64,000 nt of DNA from Hyphomonadaceae bacterium. Lineage in GTDB: Bacteria; Pseudomonadota; Alphaproteobacteria; Caulobacterales; Aquidulcibacteraceae. The notes beneath the pieces are model-generated. The model had not been told where the DNA came from and did no database searches. It saw nothing but the letters and a program-made list of their open reading frames with translations. Numbering within the stretch: position 1 is the stretch's first letter; each line of letters begins with the position of its first letter. Location: the NCBI GenBank assembly GCA_016791425.1, contig JAEUMQ010000014.1, forward strand, positions 1-64,000. The letters run 5' to 3'. Made by a program: the position numbers and the translations under genes. Of this stretch, positions 26,298 through 35,285 are shown one piece after another.

Positions 26298-26660
26298 TCA
26301 CGAGATCTTCTTCTCCGGCTGCAGCTTCCCTAATCTCAACACAAGCGCATCCAGGTCCGTCGCTGTGAGCGCTGAGACTTCCACATAAACGCGAGGCGGA
26401 CGCTTCCTGTGCTGCTTGCAGAATTTGCACGATAGTCGCTTGGCGAGATCGGCGACGCGTCCCTCAGTGTCGTAGAGCATCACCAGTTCGATCGCCGTAA
26501 AGAGCTTTCCGCGCGCGCATCCGGTGCAACCGAAATAGAGCCCGCTCAGTCGCCCGAGCCGGCCAAACTTCACCGGCACTTTCTCCTCGTAGCCCACGCG
26601 CTGCACTCGCATGCCGATCGGAATGGTCAGCGTCCTCGCAGAGACCTCTTGCACGCTCAA
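26298..26660 (-). CDS. Hypothetical protein with two cysteine pairs
   Basis: A 120-residue protein not recognised as a known family. Two pairs, CTGC (about 45-48) and CKFC (about 78-81), could bind zinc. It begins MSVQEVSARTLTIP. It lies opposite the 5' part of a frame that leads into the HNH gene. The 200 bases after its stop (26099-26297) hold no gene, only a GC-rich hairpin CCCGCGC-GCA-GCGCGGG at 26266-26282. Confidence 0.5.
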   Translation of the reverse strand: MSVQEVSARTLTIPIGMRVQRVGYEEKVPVKFGRLGRLSGLYFGCTGCARGKLFTAIELVMLYDTEGRVADLAKRLSCKFCKQHRKRPPRVYVEVSALTATDLDALVLRLGKLQPEKKIS

Positions 26661-26769
26661 CCAATTTGTGCTTGTTTTGTTCTCGCATCTGGGGACCGAT
26701 TGGCGTCAGCCAATCACGTCGAGACATCAGCGCCCTTCTCTTCAACGCTTGAAGAAGGCGCGTCTCATC

Positions 26770-27105
26770 ATGGGCCGTCTCTATCTGACCGCACGCGAGT
26801 ACGAAGCGCTGCTTAAAAAGCAGAACGGCGCCTGCTGCGTCGATGACTGCGAAGCGACCGAAGGTCTGATCGGCGAACATTCGACGCCAAATACATGGCG
26901 GCGCGCCAAGCCAGATCAGCTCATGTGCGCCAAGTGCCACAAAGTGAAAACGCTGCGAGACATCAAGGCGATCTGGAAAGTGAAGCGCCTGAACGGTGAG
27001 ACGCTCTCACAATATGAGCGCCGCAAACGCTATGGCGCGCAGCTGCGCGGCCGGCCCTTCCAGCCGATGCGCGCGTACCCTGGGGCTTCACCATGGAAGC
27101 GCTAG
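26770..27105 (+). CDS. HNH-type endonuclease-like protein
   Basis: A 111-residue protein with the zinc/HNH pattern NGACCVDDCE ... LIGEHSTPNTW ... LMCAKCHKVKT, that is, paired cysteines around a His-containing core. ATG at 26770 (MGRLYLTAREYEALL) begins the domain; the frame upstream to 26611 is not conserved-looking. Catalytic status is uncertain because the first H of HNH is replaced by the GEHSTP arrangement. Such genes are common cargo of conjugative elements. Confidence 0.7.
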   Translation: MGRLYLTAREYEALLKKQNGACCVDDCEATEGLIGEHSTPNTWRRAKPDQLMCAKCHKVKTLRDIKAIWKVKRLNGETLSQYERRKRYGAQLRGRPFQPMRAYPGASPWKR

Positions 27106-27335
27106 TGGTCGCCCTGGCCGCGTTGACCGCTGCTGTGCTGATAGATGCGGGCTACTGGGTTGCGATCAGCTTGATGCGCTGGTCACCCGCGCTCATCATC
27201 GGCGCAGCCGTAAGCTGGTTCGCACATCGCGAGGGGCTAGGTTCCACAGAGGCGCTCGCCGCCGGCGCTTTAGCGAGCATCGCGCTGCGCCAAATCCTGC
27301 GGCGCAAGTCGGAAGCGCGCGAGTGGAACGACTAG
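27093..27335 (+). CDS. Small membrane protein
   Basis: An 80-residue protein, two to three hydrophobic helices (LVVALAALTAAVLIDAGYWV and ALIIGAAVSWFAH) and a basic tail. It starts inside the end of the HNH gene (13-base overlap), so it is likely coupled to it. No family is recognised. Confidence 0.5.
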   Translation: MEALVVALAALTAAVLIDAGYWVAISLMRWSPALIIGAAVSWFAHREGLGSTEALAAGALASIALRQILRRKSEAREWND

Positions 27336-27336
27336 C

Positions 27337-27747
27337 TTAGTTGCCGCCCTCGCGCGCGCCAGCGGACCGCAAGGCGTCGCCAATGCGCCGCCCGCCAATT
27401 CTACAGGTCGCGATCACACGATCGTACGACACTACACGGCCGTTACGCCCGCGTGTCGCGACGCATCGCGCATTCTGTCCCATCGCCAGGCGTTCGAGCG
27501 CCGTTCTCGCCGCCGCCCCGCCGTCGGCATGCAATTCGGGTGCGTCGAAGTCGGCGAGCCGCACTTCAATCCAATCGGCCGGGTCGCTTGAAGTGCCGAC
27601 GCACAAGCTATCGCCATCGCCGACATAGCGCACAACACCGGAAAACTCAGCGCCCACCCTACGCGGAAGCGGCCCCTCGCACGGATCGGCGAACGCCAAC
27701 CCTGGCGCACACAAGAGCAAGAGCAAGACGACCATGAAGCGCATCAT
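27337..27747 (-). CDS. Secreted thermonuclease (SNase)-like protein
   Basis: About 136 residues: signal peptide (MMRFMVVLLLLLCAPGLAFA) and an SNase fold (FSGVVRYVGDGDSLCVG, VRLADFDAPEL, ARTALERLAMGQNARC). The key Arg of the RLxxIDAPE motif is present (VRLADFDAPEL), as is a later Arg-rich segment. ATG at 27747 is preferred over 27786 because the signal peptide starts there. It is probably a periplasmic or secreted nuclease, and it converges on the small membrane gene. Confidence 0.78.
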   Translation of the reverse strand: MMRFMVVLLLLLCAPGLAFADPCEGPLPRRVGAEFSGVVRYVGDGDSLCVGTSSDPADWIEVRLADFDAPELHADGGAAARTALERLAMGQNARCVATRGRNGRVVSYDRVIATCRIGGRRIGDALRSAGAREGGN

Positions 27748-27968
27748 TGTTGATGTTGAAATGGCCCCCGCCGGGATGCAACCCATTCCCGCAAGAGATG
27801 ACGGCGCGCCATTGGCGGCTTGGGCTATAGCCCGGTGAAGGCGCTTCTGGCGCGTTTCAGGACGCCATTATCGGTTGGCGGGCCGGGCTGACCACTGACG
27901 AGGTCGGATTTAGACATACGACCTTTGGGCGATTGCACTGGGGAAAGAATCTTCGTTGCGTGGCAATC

Positions 27969-28229
27969 ATGTTCACGCAGCCGCCCGCCGCGTCAGATCA
28001 AGACGCCATACTCGCGCGCGTAGACTTATTCGCTATGGCGCTTTCGCTTGCCGACACCGGCGCTTTTCGCAGCGCGCACATGGTCGAGGCGGCAATTCTG
28101 ATCGCCTGGCCCGAATTGGCGATTGCGTGGCATGATCTTGCCGATGCTGATCTACGCGGCTGCATTGAAGCGCGCTGCCGCCGCGCGGTTGCAGCCGCCG
28201 TGCGCTGGGAAATCGAGACGCCGAACTGA
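27969..28229 (+). CDS. Hypothetical protein
   Basis: An 86-residue helical protein, MFTQPPAASDQDAILARVDL at its N terminus, Ala-rich, with a pair of Cys near residue 65-70. No family is recognised. Codon use looks like the neighbours. The 180 bases before it show no gene. Confidence 0.45.
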   Translation: MFTQPPAASDQDAILARVDLFAMALSLADTGAFRSAHMVEAAILIAWPELAIAWHDLADADLRGCIEARCRRAVAAAVRWEIETPN

Positions 28230-28273
28230 TCGACTTCGCGCAAGCGCTATTGAACAGCCAACAAGCCAACCCG

Positions 28274-29041
28274 CTATCGCGCTTGGCCGGGACCGACCAG
28301 CGCCTCCAGTTCAGCGAGCCGGCGATCACCGGCCGGATGGGTGGACATCCACTCCAATGCGGCGGCGCCGTCGCCAGCCATACGCCGCCAGAACGACAAG
28401 GCGGCGGCCGGATCGTAGCCCGCCCCCATCATCAACATCACACCGAGGCGGTCGGCCTCGAGCTCTTGCATGCGTGAATACGGCAAGATGACGCCATAGA
28501 GTGCGCCTGCGCCGAGCGCCCCGGCAATGCTCTCGGCGTGACGCCCGTATTCCTCAGATAAGGCTGCAGCCGCCAACGAGACGCCGAGTTCAAGCGCCAC
28601 TTGCTGGCTCATGCGCTCTGCGGCATGGCGCGCCTCGACGTGACCAACCTCATGGCCCATCACCGCCGCGATTTCATCATCGGATTGAGCTTGTTCGATG
28701 AGCCCCCGAAAGAACCCCACCTTGCCGCCTGGAAGGACGAAGGCGTTGACCTCTGGACTATCAAAAACAACAAACTCCCAATCACTTGCGCGCGCACCGG
28801 AGAGTGCGGCCACCTGCTGACCTATGCGCTCGAGCCGCCGCTGCATGGCCGCGTCATCGGCGCGCGGCAAACGCTGCAGCGCATCACGCCAAGCTTCGCG
28901 CCCGAGCGCTGCTAATTCTTCATCTGAAACCAGAACGAACTGGCTGCGCCCGGTAGCGGGATTGTCGCTGCAAGCGCCGACAACAAGCCCAGCGCTGATT
29001 GTCGCGAGCAGATTACGACGCGAAAGGGACGTGAACTTCAT
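28274..29041 (-). CDS. M48-family metallopeptidase lipoprotein
   Basis: A 255-residue protein with an RRN twin-arginine-like start and lipobox (VVGAC) near residue 20-24, so it is likely an outer- or inner-membrane-anchored periplasmic lipoprotein. The zinc site is HEVGH (AAVMGHEVGHVEARHAAER), with the downstream Glu in LEADRLG, as in BepA/Loi-type M48C proteases. ATG at 29041 is chosen by the signal; upstream codons to 29149 are unlikely. It probably degrades or rescues misfolded envelope proteins. Confidence 0.9.
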   Translation of the reverse strand: MKFTSLSRRNLLATISAGLVVGACSDNPATGRSQFVLVSDEELAALGREAWRDALQRLPRADDAAMQRRLERIGQQVAALSGARASDWEFVVFDSPEVNAFVLPGGKVGFFRGLIEQAQSDDEIAAVMGHEVGHVEARHAAERMSQQVALELGVSLAAAALSEEYGRHAESIAGALGAGALYGVILPYSRMQELEADRLGVMLMMGAGYDPAAALSFWRRMAGDGAAALEWMSTHPAGDRRLAELEALVGPGQAR

Positions 29042-29203
29042 GGTTCTATTTGGCTGCCTCTTGCCAAGCATATGGCGACAGGATCGTGGCGATGAAGAGC
29101 GGCAAGCACAGCGGCGCTTCGCATCGATCACTATGATTGCTGCTGTCAATTGTCGAAAGACTTGCGGCCAAAGACACCGGCGCCCAGTTCAAATCCAGCG
29201 GAA

Positions 29204-29240
29204 CGGGCCCCTCTGGCGATCGATACCGATCGCGATGTCG
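29204..29240 (+). promoter_or_regulatory. Stress-island element, copy 1
   Basis: CGGGCCCCTCTGGCG (29204-29218) followed 12 bases later by CGCGATGTCG (29231-29240), 72 bases before the universal stress protein start. Three further copies lie at 32471, 37965 and 40734. It is the most distinctive sequence in the 270-base gap between the protease and USP genes. Confidence 0.6.
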
Positions 29241-29311
29241 AGCCGCGGCCATGTCCGCGTCAGCTCTTATTGGTTTGAGCGCGGGATGCGCCCAATCGTA
29301 GGAGCACAATA

Positions 29312-30145
29312 ATGACGGGTCGCATTCAACTGATCCTCCCCGCAGGGCAACAGCCGAAGCCGACGGCCGCTATTGAAGCGGCGATTGCCTTGGCGCGCGC
29401 CGGCAGCGCGGCGCTTACCGCCTCGGTTGCGCAGACCAGGGCAAACGTGCCGACGCACTGGCTGGCGCGCGAATATGCACATCTGCCCGTGACGGAGTTC
29501 AATGCGGACATGGCCGCGGACGCTGTCGCGCTGCGCGAGTCCGTGACCCGCGCGGCCGAGAGCGCCAGTGTGAGCGTGCGCCTCATTGAAATTCTCAACG
29601 GACTGGGCGATGGCGAGCGTGCGGTTGTGATGGCGGCGCGCACACACGATTTCTCGGTCTTGGGTCTGCCGGATTTCGACGCCTCGGCGCGGCAACTGGC
29701 TGAGCAGCTCCTCTTCGACAGCGGACGTCCGCTCTTGGTCCTGCCGCTCAGCCGTCCTTTCAGCATAAACCTTGAGACGATCGCGGTGGCTTGGGACCAT
29801 AGCGAGCCCGCGAGCCGCGTCATGTCGGGGGCGTTGCCACTGCTCAAGCGCGCTAAACGCGTTGTCGTGTTCTCTGTGCTCGGCGCTAAGAGGTTGCCGC
29901 GCGCTGAAGCCGCGCAGGACGCCGCCGAATATCTCATCAGCCACGGCATCGAAGCCACCTCTGAGATGCTCGACAGCGATGACCGGGCGCGCGGCCGCTT
30001 CATCATGGAGACGGCAATCGCGCGCGGCGCCGGGCTCCTGGTGATGGGCGCTTACGCCACGCTGCCGGCGCAAGAATATCTGTTGGGCGGCGTCACGGTG
30101 TCCGTGTTGAACGAGCCGCTCTTGCCGGTGCTGATGTCCAATTGA
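29312..30145 (+). CDS. Tandem universal stress protein (UspA)
   Basis: A 277-residue cytoplasmic protein with two UspA-like halves (residues about 1-145 and 146-277). The second half keeps the end motif LVMGAYATLPAQEYLLGGVTVSVL, close to the usual GxxGxxxxxxxGSVS nucleotide loop. GGAG lies seven bases before the ATG. Family members are induced by oxygen, nutrient and ion stress; here the gene heads a two-gene unit with a TerB-like protein, downstream of element copy 1. Confidence 0.88.
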   Translation: MTGRIQLILPAGQQPKPTAAIEAAIALARAGSAALTASVAQTRANVPTHWLAREYAHLPVTEFNADMAADAVALRESVTRAAESASVSVRLIEILNGLGDGERAVVMAARTHDFSVLGLPDFDASARQLAEQLLFDSGRPLLVLPLSRPFSINLETIAVAWDHSEPASRVMSGALPLLKRAKRVVVFSVLGAKRLPRAEAAQDAAEYLISHGIEATSEMLDSDDRARGRFIMETAIARGAGLLVMGAYATLPAQEYLLGGVTVSVLNEPLLPVLMSN

Positions 30146-30161
30146 ACGAGAGGGAGCGAAC

Positions 30162-30614
30162 ATGTCCAAAGGCAGTTTCAAGCGAACCAAGTTGCGGTTG
30201 AACGCCAGCGAGCTCCAGCGTGAACTGGAAGATTCCGACGCCGCTCTAATGGAGGCGGTCGTCGCCGGGTGCGCCCTTGTCGCCTATTCGGACGGCTGGG
30301 TGTCGCCGGAAGAAACGCTGCGCATGCGCAGTCTCATTTTGCGCTTCGAGCCGGCGAAAGCGCTCGGCCTCGCTGAGATACTGCGCTTGTTCGAAGAGAT
30401 GACGCTCAGCTTCGCCGACAATTTCGAGACTGGCGAACAGGCCGCATTGGAGCTTGTGTCCCGGCTCGCGGGCCGACGCCGAGAGTGCGACCTTCTCATC
30501 GACACCTGTTGCGGGATCGCTGACGCCGATGGCGGTTTCGACGCTGAGGAGCGCGAAACGATACTGAAGCTTTGCACCATGCTTCAGGTCGAACCGGAGA
30601 CCCATGGTCTCTGA
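30162..30614 (+). CDS. TerB-like tellurite-resistance family protein
   Basis: A 150-residue all-helical TerB/DjlA-type domain: ALVAYSDGWVSPEETLRMRS and GIADADGGFDAEERETILKL carry the paired acidic D-G-x-xx-EE signatures. It follows the USP gene by 16 bases. It is often linked to stress and metal or membrane-perturbation responses; molecular role unknown. Confidence 0.78.
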   Translation: MSKGSFKRTKLRLNASELQRELEDSDAALMEAVVAGCALVAYSDGWVSPEETLRMRSLILRFEPAKALGLAEILRLFEEMTLSFADNFETGEQAALELVSRLAGRRRECDLLIDTCCGIADADGGFDAEERETILKLCTMLQVEPETHGL

Positions 30615-30625
30615 ACGGAGACGAG

Positions 30626-31366
30626 CTACACCTCTGGTTCATACTTATCGCCGCTCCAACGCCAAGTTACGTGCGTCAGGATCGATGAGAGTGTGATCAA
30701 TCTGAAGCCCGGCGGCTCCCCCCGTTCGCGGGTCGATGTCAGCGTCGGGGCCGTCATGACGCGCAGATGAGCAAAGCCGGTCACGCTATAGTCTGCACCG
30801 TGGTGCAGATGGCCGCACAAGAAGAGATGATCGCCCTTGAGAACAGGAAGCGCAGCGGAGACGCCGCGCGTCGCAATGGGCATGCGGGCCGGCGATGGCG
30901 CGTGCGGCGGATGGTGGCAAGCGATGATGCGGCGGTTCGCGGCGGGAGTAAACGAGGCAGCCAACGCAGCAAAGTCTTCTCGCCGATACACGCCCTGCGA
31001 CCAGTCCGGCCTTCCTTGAATTGCGCAGGCGCTGTTAAGCGCGCGGACGCTGACCGTTCCACAATTCGAATCCCAAGCCGGCGCCAGGCCAAGCTGCTCA
31101 AATCGCCGAAACGGGGCCCACATGCGCGCGATGGGATCGAACACCGGCGCGTCGTGATTGCCGGGACAGCCGACAATTGGCGCGCGTAACGCTGCAAAGA
31201 AGCGCTGCGCGACAGCGTACTCACGACGTCGCCCGCTATGGGTAATGTCGCCGGTCGCGACAATAACGTCGGGGCTTATGCCGTTGATAGCGTCGCGGGC
31301 GCGATCGAGCCGGTGATGCGAGACCTCGCCGCAATGAAGGTCGCTGATATGGGCAATCCTCACCAT
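30626..31366 (-). CDS. Metallophosphoesterase
   Basis: A 246-residue calcineurin-like phosphoesterase, with the metal motifs DLHCGE (HISDLHCGE), GDITHSG (VATGDITHSG), GNHDAP (CPGNHDAP), HHPP (IIACHHPPH) and CGHLHHG. ATG at 31366 (MVRIAHISDLH) is the natural start although a few codons upstream are open. It overlaps the lipid kinase gene by seven bases, so both are made together; this pair suggests phosphate or lipid turnover. Confidence 0.9.
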   Translation of the reverse strand: MVRIAHISDLHCGEVSHHRLDRARDAINGISPDVIVATGDITHSGRRREYAVAQRFFAALRAPIVGCPGNHDAPVFDPIARMWAPFRRFEQLGLAPAWDSNCGTVSVRALNSACAIQGRPDWSQGVYRREDFAALAASFTPAANRRIIACHHPPHAPSPARMPIATRGVSAALPVLKGDHLFLCGHLHHGADYSVTGFAHLRVMTAPTLTSTRERGEPPGFRLITLSSILTHVTWRWSGDKYEPEV

Positions 31367-32310
31367 GGGCCGGGCCGCCGCGCCGGCGCCCACACCAGTC
31401 CGAGGTCTCGTTCAAATCTCACCGCGTTGACACGCCCCAGCATATGAAACTCACCGTCCAACAAAGCGGGCGTGCCTTCGTGATCGCTTTCAATGTCAAG
31501 CGAGCGGGTGCTGAGGGCGGTGACGCGCTTTAGTCGCCGCCAACGGCGCAGCACCGCCGCCCCCGTTACCCAGGCGAGATCGCCCCAATCGCGAATGTCG
31601 GCGCCGGCGGCTTCGAACAGCGCAGGCTCATGCCGTTCGAGGCCAAAGCCCAAGGCGGTATCGATGCGCCCGACACCGACGATCAGCGTGCTGTGAGAAA
31701 TCGCCGCCGCATCGCCCGCGGTCCACGAGACGCGATCGGCGAATTGACGCGGCGCCATGCGAAGGAGCGCGCGCAATCCCGCGATGCTCTTTGGCTTGCG
31801 CAACCGTTCGCGCAGCGACTGCACTTGCATCCAGCCGCCGAAACCCGCCGCGACAAAGAATGAACGGTCTGCGACTTTCCCGCCCGCGAGACTTTGCGGT
31901 TGCCCTGCTTCCAAGGACGCCACGCAGTGCTCAAGCTTGGCGCGGCCGAACACGCGCGCCGCCAGCCGGTTCATGGTGCCGCCTGGCAAAGGTATGGCGG
32001 GAACGCCCAATGGCGTCAGCGTCTCGATGGCGCCGTGCGCGGTGCCATCGCCGCCAATGATCGCAATCGCGCGCGGGCCTGAGCGCGCGGCCTCGATGAG
32101 ACATTGACGAAGGTCGTGTCGGTCCGTGGTGACGACGCGCGAGAGATCGGCAGGTCCGTCGCGGCGAACAAGCGAGCGAAGCGCTTTGGGTCCAAGCTGG
32201 CGCACGCGGCCAGCATCGGCATTGATGACGACGATGAGCCCCTCGCCTGCACCGGCGAACTCAGTGGGCGAGTTGACGCGGCCAGCGTACGTGGCCTCCA
32301 GAGCGCGCAT
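31360..32310 (-). CDS. Diacylglycerol/lipid kinase family protein
   Basis: A 316-residue DagK-like protein. The nucleotide-binding loop is IAIIGGDGTAHGAIETL and the following PLPGGTMNRLA matches the GGTxN motif of this family. It would phosphorylate diacylglycerol, sphingosine or a related lipid at the inner membrane. It is the first gene of a minus-strand pair with the metallophosphoesterase. Confidence 0.88.
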   Translation of the reverse strand: MRALEATYAGRVNSPTEFAGAGEGLIVVINADAGRVRQLGPKALRSLVRRDGPADLSRVVTTDRHDLRQCLIEAARSGPRAIAIIGGDGTAHGAIETLTPLGVPAIPLPGGTMNRLAARVFGRAKLEHCVASLEAGQPQSLAGGKVADRSFFVAAGFGGWMQVQSLRERLRKPKSIAGLRALLRMAPRQFADRVSWTAGDAAAISHSTLIVGVGRIDTALGFGLERHEPALFEAAGADIRDWGDLAWVTGAAVLRRWRRLKRVTALSTRSLDIESDHEGTPALLDGEFHMLGRVNAVRFERDLGLVWAPARRPGPW

Positions 32311-32470
32311 GTCCGGCCTCCCTTGCTCAATGCAAGATGGAAGTGGGAAGCCACACCGCGGCGTGCGCTGCGCCGATGATTGAGTTTGGCAATGATTGCG
32401 ATTGATCCGATTTCACAGGCAAAAGACCTTGATCGGCTTCCCGGAGCGCCCAATTGGAGATCGTGCGGGC

Positions 32471-32521
32471 CGGGCCCCTCTGACGACGCACCATCTTGTC
32501 GAAGATGATGTCGTGATGTCG
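32471..32521 (+). promoter_or_regulatory. Stress-island element, copy 2
   Basis: CGGGCCCCTCTGACG (32471-32485) followed by a hairpin CATCTT-GTCG-AAGATG and then TCGTGATGTCGG (ends 32522), about 110 bases before the zf-TFIIB gene. It is the longer-spaced variant of the four copies. The rest of the 319-base gap (32311-32629) shows no gene. Confidence 0.55.
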
Positions 32522-32629
32522 GACCGCATCGGGAACAACCCCGCGTCGGCTCGGCTTAATCTCTAATCGCCAAATCGCGCGCCGGCTGCTCCCGAGGCAC
32601 GAACCTTGAGAAGCAAAGGCTCCGCTCCC

Positions 32630-32902
32630 ATGCCCCTTATCAATTCCCCCATTGATGGCGCGCCGATGCGCCGGATCAACCGCTACGGCATCGAGTTCGA
32701 CGTCTGTCCGACGACCGGCGGCGTTTGGCTGGACAAAGGCGAACTCGAAAAACTGATCGCCTTGGTTAAGGAGGAAACGCTCTCCGAGGCGTCCCCGCGC
32801 CAAAGCCGTTATCGTGACGATGACGACGATTATGACGACGACCGTCGCAGAGGCCGCCACGGTGGCAAGCGATCGAGGCTCGCCGATCTCTTCGACTTCT
32901 AA
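32630..32902 (+). CDS. zf-TFIIB zinc-ribbon protein with acidic/basic tail
   Basis: A 90-residue protein beginning MPLINSPIDGAPMRRI (ATG at 32630). The zf-TFIIB fold is usually CPxC ... CP.CxG; here only DVCPTTGGVWLDKGELEKLI remains and the first pair is reduced (NSPIDG), so metal binding is doubtful. The tail has a run of Asp followed by basic residues (DDDDDYDDDRRRGRHGG). Such tails recur in the small protein at 40827. It follows element copy 2. Confidence 0.75.
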   Translation: MPLINSPIDGAPMRRINRYGIEFDVCPTTGGVWLDKGELEKLIALVKEETLSEASPRQSRYRDDDDDYDDDRRRGRHGGKRSRLADLFDF

Positions 32903-33084
32903 GGCTCGCCATGACGCGCGCGGGCGTCAAGCGCGCGCGTCACCGGCGTCTCATCTTCAACCGATACGATGAACATGACCCCCTCGTTTGTGAGCGATGA
33001 TCTGGGCGCGCAAAGCGCGGCGATTCCGCTGTCCGGAAACAACGCTTCGGCACGCCCCGACCGCGTTGGTTCGAGGCTGCACGC

Positions 33085-34272
33085 ATGAAGCCGCAGCGAC
33101 AGGCCGGGTCCGGCGCCTTACAGTTTTTGAAGACCGAGGCGGGCGGCGGCATGTTGCTTGTGGCCGCGGCCGCCGCGGCGATGATCGTCGCCAATTCCGC
33201 GTGGTCGCAGGCCTACTTCAACATCCTCGCCATGCCTCTGGTCCTGGATCTTGGGGTTTGGCGGGTCGACGCTACGCTCAAGGACTGGGTCAAGGACGGC
33301 CTCATGGCCGTTTTCTTCTATGTCATCGGCCTTGAACTGAAACGCGAACTCACTGTCGGCGAATTGTCGAATCCAAAGACGTTTGCGTTGCCTGTGGCGG
33401 CGGCGATCGGCGGCGCCGCTCTTCCCGCGCTGTTCTACTTGTTGATGGCAGGCGCCACCGAGCCACGCGCGTGGCCTGTGCCAGTGGCGACCGATATCGC
33501 CTTCGCCTTGGCGGCGCTCTCTATCCTGGCCCCGAAGGTCGATCCCCGTGTTCGGCTCTTCCTGCTGACGCTTGCAGTTGTAGACGATCTCATGGCGATC
33601 GTACTTATCGCCCTGCTCTTCACCAGCGATCTGGCAATCGTCCCGCTTGTTGGCGCCATTGCTCTGCTCCTCACGATCTGGGCGCTTGGGCGGCGGCGTT
33701 CTCTGCCGATCTGGATCTATCTCGCGACGGCGCTCGTCAGTTGGGCGCTTGCAAAAGAGTCCGGCGTCCACACCTCGGTGATGGCTGTGGCCGCCGCGAT
33801 GGCCGTCTCGCCGAAACTTGCGTCCAATGGGGCGAGCATGATCGGCAAGCTCGAGCACGCGATCCATCCCGTATCGGCCTTCATCGTTCTTCCCATCTTC
33901 GCCTTTTGCGCCGCGGGCATATCCCTTGCGGGCCTTCAGTTGCAGCAGGTCACAAGCGGCGCAAGCGCGGCCATCGCGCTCGCCCTCGCGCTCGGCAAGC
34001 CCCTCGGGGTTGCGCTCTTCGCCATGGCTGCAGTGCGCTTGCTGCAAGCGCCCTTGCCATTTTCAGTGCGTGAAGTCGTCGGCGTTGGCTGTCTCTGCGG
34101 CATTGGCTTCACGATGAGCTTGTTCATCGCCGGTCTCGCCTTCGCCGGCGATGGCGCGGGAGAAGACGCCGCGCGCCTCGGCGTGTTGATGGGCTCGGGA
34201 CTGTCGCTCGTGATGGCGGCGGCGGTGTTTCGGCTCTGGCCCAACTCAAACGTGTCAGCACGGGAGCGCTAA
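33085..34272 (+). CDS. nhaA: Na+/H+ antiporter NhaA
   Basis: A 395-residue polytopic membrane protein with the NhaA hallmarks FYVIGLELKRELTVGEL, PVPVATDIAFALAALSIL (paired Asp region), FLLTLAVVDDLMAIVLIAL (VDD pair) and CGIGFTMSLFIAGLAF. It exchanges sodium for protons across the inner membrane. It lies four bases before the Ca2+/Na+ exchanger, so they may be co-transcribed. Confidence 0.95.
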   Translation: MKPQRQAGSGALQFLKTEAGGGMLLVAAAAAAMIVANSAWSQAYFNILAMPLVLDLGVWRVDATLKDWVKDGLMAVFFYVIGLELKRELTVGELSNPKTFALPVAAAIGGAALPALFYLLMAGATEPRAWPVPVATDIAFALAALSILAPKVDPRVRLFLLTLAVVDDLMAIVLIALLFTSDLAIVPLVGAIALLLTIWALGRRRSLPIWIYLATALVSWALAKESGVHTSVMAVAAAMAVSPKLASNGASMIGKLEHAIHPVSAFIVLPIFAFCAAGISLAGLQLQQVTSGASAAIALALALGKPLGVALFAMAAVRLLQAPLPFSVREVVGVGCLCGIGFTMSLFIAGLAFAGDGAGEDAARLGVLMGSGLSLVMAAAVFRLWPNSNVSARER

Positions 34273-34275
34273 GTC

Positions 34276-35229
34276 ATGGAAGCGGGGTTACAGATTGTCG
34301 CGGGATTGGCGCTGCTCGCCATTGGCGGGGAAGGCGTCATTCGCGGTGCGGTGGGTGCGGCGCGCCGGCTGGGACTGTCGGAACTGCTGATCGGCCTGAC
34401 GCTTGTCGGTTTCGGCACATCGGCGCCGGAACTGATGACCAGCATCGACGCCGCCCTCGCCGGCTCGCCCGGCATTGCACTGGGCAATGTCGTTGGCTCC
34501 AACATCGGAAATGTTCTCCTGATATTGGCGGCAGTCGTGCTCATCCGTCCGCTTTCGGTGAACCCAGCAGCGGTTCGCCGCGATGGTTTGCTCGTCATCG
34601 CCGCGTCGGTGGCGCTCGCGGCGCTGGCGTTCGCGTTCGGCGAACTCAACCGCTGGATCGGTGCGGCTTTCGTGGCGGCCCTTGTATTCTACGTTGTCGC
34701 GGCTTGGCGCCTGGAGCGTCGCGGCGGCCCGGCCGCGGAAATGCATCAGGAGGAAAGCCACACCCACGACCCCGCCCCGAACGCGCTTTGGGTTTCACTT
34801 CTCTTTGCGCTCGCGGGGCTGGGCTTGCTCGTTTGGGGCGCGGACTTGTTGGTGCAAGGCGCCATCAGCACCGCACGAGTTGCAGGCATATCTGAAAGCG
34901 TCATCGGACTAACCATCGTGGCGATCGGCACCTCGTTGCCTGAGCTGGTAGCCACCCTCGCCGCGGCGCTCAAAGGCCGCTCCGACGTGGCGTTCGGCAA
35001 TATTGTCGGCTCCAATCTCTACAACATTCTGGGCATTTTGGGCGTCACCGCCCTCATTCAACCGCTCACAATCCCCGCTGATATCGGCGTCATCGATTGG
35101 GCGGTCTTGATCGGCAGCGCTTGTCTGCTCCTTGTCTTCGCGGCGACTGGCCGCCGTCTGACGCGCTTGGAAGGCGCGATCCTTCTTGCCGTCTATTGCT
35201 TCTATGTCGGTTACTTGTTGATGCGCTGA
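34276..35229 (+). CDS. Calcium/sodium antiporter (CaCA family, YrbG type)
   Basis: A 317-residue protein with two inverted halves, each with the alpha repeat (LTLVGFGTSAPELMTSIDAA ... LGNVVGSNIGN and LTIVAIGTSLPELVATLAAA ... FGNIVGSNLYN) of cation/calcium exchangers. A His-rich loop (HQEESHTHD) joins the halves and may sense metal. It starts four bases after nhaA. Confidence 0.93.
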   Translation: MEAGLQIVAGLALLAIGGEGVIRGAVGAARRLGLSELLIGLTLVGFGTSAPELMTSIDAALAGSPGIALGNVVGSNIGNVLLILAAVVLIRPLSVNPAAVRRDGLLVIAASVALAALAFAFGELNRWIGAAFVAALVFYVVAAWRLERRGGPAAEMHQEESHTHDPAPNALWVSLLFALAGLGLLVWGADLLVQGAISTARVAGISESVIGLTIVAIGTSLPELVATLAAALKGRSDVAFGNIVGSNLYNILGILGVTALIQPLTIPADIGVIDWAVLIGSACLLLVFAATGRRLTRLEGAILLAVYCFYVGYLLMR

Positions 35230-35285
35230 GACGCCCTGGAGCTTCAACCCATTCGATACACCCACAAACAGACGGAGATCGGCAG